A stretch of DNA of 35,027 nt from an uncultured Eubacteriaceae bacterium (GTDB lineage Bacteria > Bacillota > Clostridia > Eubacteriales > Eubacteriaceae), in the NCBI GenBank assembly GCA_947630385.1, contig CANRHG010000001.1, positions 1-35,027 on the forward strand, given 5' to 3'. The notes below the pieces were generated by a model. It saw nothing but the letters and a program-made list of their open reading frames with translations, had not been told where the DNA came from and did no database searches. Shown here piece after piece: positions 30,566-35,027 of this stretch; the first letter of the stretch is position 1, and every line of letters begins with the position of its first letter. The translations under genes and the position numbers were made by a program.

Positions 30566-33067
30566 TTACAACTCCCTTTGTACCGCTTGCATTTCGTAAG
30601 TTTCAATGATGTCCCCGACTTTGATGTCGTTCATGTTTTCTATTCCGATACCGCACTCAAAGCCTTGGGCGACCTCTCTGACGTCGTCTTTAAAGCGGCG
30701 CAGGGAACTGATGCTACCCTGATAGATGATTACGCCGTCTCTGATCACCCTGGCTTTTTCACCACGGGCTACTTTCCCACTCACAACGTAGGACCCGGCG
30801 ACCATCGTACCGCCCGGAATTCTGAAGACTTCGCGCACTTCCACTTCACCCAGATCTTTTTCGACGAATTCGGGCTCAAGAAGACCTTCCATGGCCTTTT
30901 TGACGTCTTCGATCATGTCGTAAATGACCGTATAATAACGGATGTCGATGTCTTCTTTTTCGGCGGTGGTCTTAGCGATGCGGTCGGAACGCACGTTAAA
31001 GGCCAAAATAAAGGCCTCTGCCGTAGAAGCCAACATAACGTCGGTTTCGTTTACGGCGCCTACCCCACCGTGGATCACATTGACGCGGATCTCGTCGTTG
31101 TTTAACTGTTCGAGCGACTGCCTTATCGCTTCGACCGAACCCTGAACGTCCGCTTTTACGATGATGTTGACGTCCGTCATCTGGCCTTCGCTGATGCGGC
31201 TAAAGAGATCGTCGAGACGGACCGTGCTCGTCTTCTGTTTTTCGAGTTTTTCGATTTCCTTTTGTTGTTCGGCGATCTGGCGCGCCTGCTTTTCGTCTTC
31301 CAGGACGATAAAATCGGAACCCGCTTCCGGAATGTCAGAAAGTCCCGAAATTTCTACCGGCATCGAGGGGCCGGCTTTACGGATTCTTCGGCCTTTGTCG
31401 TCGATCATGGTCCGGACTTTACCGTACGTGGTCCCGGATAAGACGGTATCGCCCGTTTTTAAGGTACCGTGCTTTATAAGTAGGGAAGCGGTTGCGCCTT
31501 TTCCTTTTTTGACTTCGGCTTCAATGACCGAGCCCCGGGCCAGACGGTTGGGATCGGCCTGCAGTTCTTCCATTTCAGCCACTAGTAGGATGTTTTCGAG
31601 TAGCTCGTCGATGTTGGTGCCTTTTTTGGCTGAAATCGGTACGGCGATCGTATCCCCGCCCCATTCTTCGACTAAAATGCCTTGTTCGGTCAGTTCCTGT
31701 TTGACGCGTTCAGGGTTCGCGCCTTCTTTATCTATTTTATTGATGGCAACAATAATCGGGACGCCCGCTACTTTCGCGTGGTTGATGGCTTCAATCGTCT
31801 GTGGCATGACCCCGTCGTCGGCCGCTACTACCAAAACGGCAATATCGGTCATTTGGGCCCCTCTTGAGCGCATCGCGGTAAAAGCCGCGTGCCCCGGCGT
31901 GTCAATAAACGTGATTTTTTCGTTATTGACCACGACGGTATAAGCGCCGATGTGTTGGGTGATCCCGCCTGCCTCTCCGGCCGTTACGTTGGTCTTACGG
32001 ATCTTGTCTAGCAGGGAAGTCTTACCGTGGTCGACGTGACCCATGACGGTAACGACCGGTGGCCTTTTGACTTCCTTTCCGGTCACGACCGAATCGTAAT
32101 CGCTGTAGATCTTTTCCATCACGTCTTCGGTCGTAATGGGTCTTACCTCGTAGCCGAGATCCGAACAGACGATTTGCGCCGTTTCCGCGTCGATCTTTTG
32201 GTTGATCGTAGCCATGGTCCCGTTTTGCATCAAGACTTTTATGATTTCCGTAGCAGAAATATCTAAAGTGTCCGCTAAGTCGCCAACCGTCAAAATTTCA
32301 GGGATTTCATAAACGCGGTTCTTCTTTTGGTCTAATTTCTTTTCTTCACGCTGTTTTTTATAATCTACCCGTTTACTCTTTGTCTTTTTACTGTTATCCC
32401 GTAGCTTGATCGGCCGTTCTTGTTTCTTTTCGTGATAGGTCTTTTTCTGTTTTCTTCCCTGCTTTTGGTTAGAGGGAGAATTTGGTTGAGCGTTTGGTTT
32501 GGCCTGTGGTGCGTTTTTCTTTTGTTGCGGCCGACTCCGTTTTGGCTTTTCCTGAGGCTTTTTCGCCTGCTGCTGTTGTTCTTGCTTAGGCTTATTTGCC
32601 TGACTCTGATTTTTTGAACGGTTTCTGTTGCGGTTGCGTCTTCTACGACTCCGTCTTTCAGGATTTTCCTGTGCTTTTTTTTCTTGTGGTTTACCAGTCT
32701 GTTCCTTCGCTTGTTTCCCCTCTTTTGGTTGCGTCTTCATCTGAGAAACTTCGCGGTTGTCGTTTGATCCTTTCTTCGGTCTTCTGCGTCTCGACTGGTT
32801 TTGCTTTTTAGAAACAGTTTGACTGGGTTTATCTTTTTGAGGTTTGGCTTGCTTCGGTTTTGATTCATCCTTGTTGGACTTTTCTTTGCCCGTAGACGGA
32901 TCTTTGGGTTTCTTCTTGAACGTTTTTTTGATGTTTTCGACTTGTTCTTCGGACAAAACGCTCATATGATTTTTTATTTCATAGCCGTGCTTTTGTAGAA
33001 AGTTTACAAAATCTTTGCTCGAAACCCCGAACTCCTTAGCTAACTGATAAACTCTTTCCTTCGACAT
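30566..33067 (-). CDS. infB: Translation initiation factor IF-2
   Basis: A GTPase that places fMet-tRNA on the 30S subunit and promotes subunit joining. IF2_N (about 1-50, RVYQLAKEFGVSSKDFVNFL), a basic low-complexity stretch rich in Lys, Gln, Arg and Pro (about 50-245), a second IF2_N-like part, then the G domain with GHVDHGKTSL, DTPGHAAF and NKID, and domains II-IV. The ATG at 33067 follows GGGGAG by 5-6 nt; a GTG two codons upstream is less likely. The gene begins 25 bp after ylxR. Confidence 0.97.
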   Translation of the reverse strand: MSKERVYQLAKEFGVSSKDFVNFLQKHGYEIKNHMSVLSEEQVENIKKTFKKKPKDPSTGKEKSNKDESKPKQAKPQKDKPSQTVSKKQNQSRRRRPKKGSNDNREVSQMKTQPKEGKQAKEQTGKPQEKKAQENPERRSRRRRNRNRNRSKNQSQANKPKQEQQQQAKKPQEKPKRSRPQQKKNAPQAKPNAQPNSPSNQKQGRKQKKTYHEKKQERPIKLRDNSKKTKSKRVDYKKQREEKKLDQKKNRVYEIPEILTVGDLADTLDISATEIIKVLMQNGTMATINQKIDAETAQIVCSDLGYEVRPITTEDVMEKIYSDYDSVVTGKEVKRPPVVTVMGHVDHGKTSLLDKIRKTNVTAGEAGGITQHIGAYTVVVNNEKITFIDTPGHAAFTAMRSRGAQMTDIAVLVVAADDGVMPQTIEAINHAKVAGVPIIVAINKIDKEGANPERVKQELTEQGILVEEWGGDTIAVPISAKKGTNIDELLENILLVAEMEELQADPNRLARGSVIEAEVKKGKGATASLLIKHGTLKTGDTVLSGTTYGKVRTMIDDKGRRIRKAGPSMPVEISGLSDIPEAGSDFIVLEDEKQARQIAEQQKEIEKLEKQKTSTVRLDDLFSRISEGQMTDVNIIVKADVQGSVEAIRQSLEQLNNDEIRVNVIHGGVGAVNETDVMLASTAEAFILAFNVRSDRIAKTTAEKEDIDIRYYTVIYDMIEDVKKAMEGLLEPEFVEKDLGEVEVREVFRIPGGTMVAGSYVVSGKVARGEKARVIRDGVIIYQGSISSLRRFKDDVREVAQGFECGIGIENMNDIKVGDIIETYEMQAVQREL

Positions 33068-33092
33068 TTCCACTCCCCTTCTAGCTGTGCAA

Positions 33093-33389
33093 TTATTTCA
33101 TGTCTTCCTCGCTTACAGCTTTAAAATTTTCTAAGATCTCATCTTTGACGTTTTTAATCTGCTCGTTGTCAAAGTTGGTCTTAAAAGTTCTGTTTAATAA
33201 ATTCTTTTCCATAAACTTATCGATACAGTGAGGATCGCTACAAATGTAGGCCCCTCTTCCGTTCATTTTCCCCGTAGGGTCGTAGTGGAGGTTTCCTTCT
33301 TTATCTTTGACGATGCGAAGCAAATCCCTTTTTTCAAATTTTTTCCTACAAACGATACAGGTACGTTCGGGCTTTTTCTTTTGTTTCAT
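33093..33389 (-). CDS. ylxR: YlxR family RNA-binding / regulatory protein
   Basis: A small basic protein of the DUF448 family, about 98 residues. It has RTCIVCRKKFEKRDLLRIVK and NGRGAYIC, the family core. In B. subtilis YlxR has been reported as a nucleoid-associated regulator; in other work it is linked to RNA binding. The ATG at 33389 is preferred (MKQKKKPERTCIVC); a GTG eight codons upstream would lie 7 bp after nusA with no ribosome-binding site. It sits in the usual place between nusA and infB. Confidence 0.93.
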   Translation of the reverse strand: MKQKKKPERTCIVCRKKFEKRDLLRIVKDKEGNLHYDPTGKMNGRGAYICSDPHCIDKFMEKNLLNRTFKTNFDNEQIKNVKDEILENFKAVSEEDMK

Positions 33390-33419
33390 GTGTTTCTTAT
33401 CCGAACGGATCACAATGGA

Positions 33420-34607
33420 TCATTCATCAAATTCCATAAAATTAAGAAGATTTTCGGCGTCGAAAACTTCCGTGTCTTCGTCGATGAACAGATCGTCTTC
33501 ATCGAAATCGCTCAGATCTGGCGCTTCGGCTTCCGTGAATTCTTCTTCGAAATTCGGATTTTCTTCCAAAAGTTCCTGGAATTCTTTCGTGCTTTTTATA
33601 TCAATCTTCCAACCCGTCAGTTTTGCGGCCAGTTTGACGTTTAGCCCGTCTTTGCCGATCGCCAAGGAAAGCTGGAAATCGTCGACGACGACCAGGGCTC
33701 TCTTCTTTTGCGGGTTGATCAGGATTTTTTCGATTTGGGCCGGGCTTAACGCGTTCGCAATAAATTCTTCGTTGTCTTTTGAAAAGCGTACGATGTCAAT
33801 TTTTTCGCCGTTTAATTCGTCCGAGATACTTTGCACCCTGGTCCCTTTCGGACCGACACAAGCCCCGACCGCGTCGAGCCCTTCTTTGGCCGAAGTGACG
33901 GCAATTTTGGTCCTCGATCCGGCTTCGCGGGAGACCCCGATGATCTGAACCTGCCCGTTGTAGATTTCGGGGACCTCTTCTTCAAATAGGCGCGTCACAA
34001 GCCCCGGATGGGTTCGGGACAGACGAATCTGCGAGCCCTTGGAGGACTTCTTTACGCTGACGATATAGGTCTTGATGCGCTGTCCCCTGGTATAGGATTC
34101 GTCTTTTATCTGCTCGCTCACGGGCAGGATCCCTTCGGCCGTTCCGATGTTGATGAGCGCGTTGTTTTTGTCGAAGCGGGTGATCGTACCGTTGATCATC
34201 TCTTCTTCACGGTCGATGTATTGGTCGTAGACCATGGCGCGTTCGGCATCTTTGATCTTTTGAATGATCAACTGTTTCGCGTTTTGCGCGGCGATCCGAC
34301 CGAAGTCTTTGGGCGTGATCACGTTCATGTAAACGTCCCCGACCTGTAGCGTCGGATCGAGCTTTTTGACCTCTTCAATTGAGATCTCGTTTTTTGGATC
34401 CACGACGTTTTCGACGATGTTTCTCTTTTCATAAACCGTGATCTCTCCGGTATCCCGGTCCAGGGTCACGTCTACCCGCGTCGAATCACGGTAATTTCTC
34501 TGGTAGGCACTTTTGATCGAGGTCTCAATGGCCTTGAGCAGCTCTTCTTTATCGATATTTTTTTCTTCCTGTAGGTTGTTTAAAGCGTTTATAAAATCTT
34601 CGTTCAT
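33420..34607 (-). CDS. nusA: Transcription termination/antitermination factor NusA
   Basis: Binds RNA polymerase and nascent RNA, tuning pausing and termination. The 395-residue protein has the N-terminal polymerase-binding domain (MNEDFINALNNLQEEKNIDKE), an S1 domain (about 135-200, INGTITRFDKNNALINIG) and two KH domains (DAVGACVGPKGTRVQSI; SLAIGKDGLNVKLAAKLTGW). A 50-residue very acidic tail follows (EAPDLSDFDEDDLFIDEDTE). It lacks the C-terminal acidic-repeat domains of E. coli NusA. It overlaps rimP by 4 bp. Confidence 0.97.
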   Translation of the reverse strand: MNEDFINALNNLQEEKNIDKEELLKAIETSIKSAYQRNYRDSTRVDVTLDRDTGEITVYEKRNIVENVVDPKNEISIEEVKKLDPTLQVGDVYMNVITPKDFGRIAAQNAKQLIIQKIKDAERAMVYDQYIDREEEMINGTITRFDKNNALINIGTAEGILPVSEQIKDESYTRGQRIKTYIVSVKKSSKGSQIRLSRTHPGLVTRLFEEEVPEIYNGQVQIIGVSREAGSRTKIAVTSAKEGLDAVGACVGPKGTRVQSISDELNGEKIDIVRFSKDNEEFIANALSPAQIEKILINPQKKRALVVVDDFQLSLAIGKDGLNVKLAAKLTGWKIDIKSTKEFQELLEENPNFEEEFTEAEAPDLSDFDEDDLFIDEDTEVFDAENLLNFMEFDE

Positions 34608-35027
34608 ATCTCAATGTATGGACTGGCCTTTGCGATCTCATCGAATTCAAAGGCAATCTCTCCTTTATCGGTTTGGAGGACAATTCCGTCGTCGTCGACT
34701 TTTTTTAATATGCCTTCAAAATGTTTGTCTTTGTTGAATTTCTTAAATAAATTGACTTCTATTTTACTGTCGATGTTCTTTTTGTAGTCGTCCAGACTTT
34801 TAAAGGGCCGGTCAATTCCAGGTGAAGAAACTTCCAATATATAGGATTGTTCGATCGGGTCGGTCTCATCCAAATACGGGGACAAGACGTTATTGATGAT
34901 TTCACAGTCCTGGATCGTAATTCCTCCCGGCTTGTCGATGTAAGCGGTCAGGATCCAGTCCGGGCCCACTTTTTCAAAAGTCACGTCGACGCATTCGTAA
35001 CCCGTTTTTTCGATAACGGGCTTAAGT
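34604..35027 (-). CDS. rimP: Ribosome maturation factor RimP, 5' end cut by the window
   Basis: Needed for 30S maturation. The frame stays open to the window edge, reading LKPVIEKTGYECVDVTF before the GTG at 34984, so that GTG is internal and the true start lies outside. Visible motifs are DWILTAYIDKPGGITIQDCE, YILEVSSPGIDRPFK and the C-terminal Sm-like domain. About 15-20 N-terminal residues are probably missing. It leads the nusA operon as usual. Confidence 0.92.
   Translation of the reverse strand, partial: LKPVIEKTGYECVDVTFEKVGPDWILTAYIDKPGGITIQDCEIINNVLSPYLDETDPIEQSYILEVSSPGIDRPFKSLDDYKKNIDSKIEVNLFKKFNKDKHFEGILKKVDDDGIVLQTDKGEIAFEFDEIAKASPYIEI

Noticed and set aside
31161..31943. A 260-codon plus-strand open frame inside infB
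   Set aside because: It is antisense to the conserved IF-2 G domain, Ser-rich in composition, without a ribosome-binding site or any recognisable family.
1..35027. CRISPR array or long tandem repeats
   Set aside because: No regularly spaced direct repeats were seen on reading the window; the repeats found are the IS ends and short dyads.

Overview
The window is a stretch of a low-to-moderate-GC Bacillota (Firmicutes) chromosome. Gene content and order (rimP-nusA-ylxR-infB-rbfA-nrnA-truB-ribF; yicC-gmk-rpoZ-priA-def-fmt-rsmB-rlmN-stp-prkC-rsgA-thiN; rpmB divergent; asp23-fakA-recG-rsmD-coaD) are the classic Bacillota arrangement. Zinc-ribbon L28, a coiled-coil protein after coaD and dapF beside yicC fit Clostridia/Tissierellia (Peptoniphilaceae-like); that placement is inference. 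Almost every gene is on the minus strand, so the text below follows transcription from high to low coordinates.

35027-27388: translation and RNA-maturation operon. RimP (5' end cut by the window edge), NusA, YlxR, IF-2, RbfA, NrnA, TruB and RibF follow each other with overlaps or very short gaps and end at a hairpin terminator. The ylxQ (L7Ae-like) gene often found between ylxR and infB is absent.

27278-23776: accessory interval with a HicAB toxin-antitoxin pair and a single-polypeptide MacB-like ABC transporter carrying a large extracytoplasmic domain. It converges on rqcH (plus strand) over a shared hairpin that contains both stop codons.

22027-9309: rqcH is divergent from a long housekeeping run: dapF, yicC, gmk, rpoZ, priA, def, fmt, rsmB, rlmN, stp, prkC, rsgA, thiN. 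It covers lysine/cell-wall precursors, nucleotide and transcription functions, start-Met formylation and deformylation, rRNA methylation, and PASTA kinase/phosphatase signalling. Two oddities stand out. PriA keeps its zinc cysteines but has lost Walker A, DEEH and the arginine-finger motif, so it looks helicase-dead. RpoZ carries an acidic tail about as long as its core.

9300-5694: rpmB (plus strand) should lie next to asp23. Instead about 3.4 kb of accessory DNA sits here: the N-terminal stub of an R2K-type ATP-grasp gene cut by an ISAs1-family insertion sequence (6826-8606, 23-bp inverted repeats with one mismatch, no visible target duplication), an Xre-type regulator flanked by inverted operator-like sites, and a badly decayed minus-strand gene.

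5690-97: asp23, fakA, a terminator, recG, rsmD, coaD, a coiled-coil protein and a final terminator.

No rRNA, tRNA or CRISPR array is visible. I found no convincing complete new multi-gene system. The strongest unusual signals are the degenerate PriA, the layered accessory island at the rpmB-asp23 junction, and several initiation oddities (a possibly leaderless dapF, a possible AUU start for thiN, and a start-codon-masking repeat in the transposase leader).
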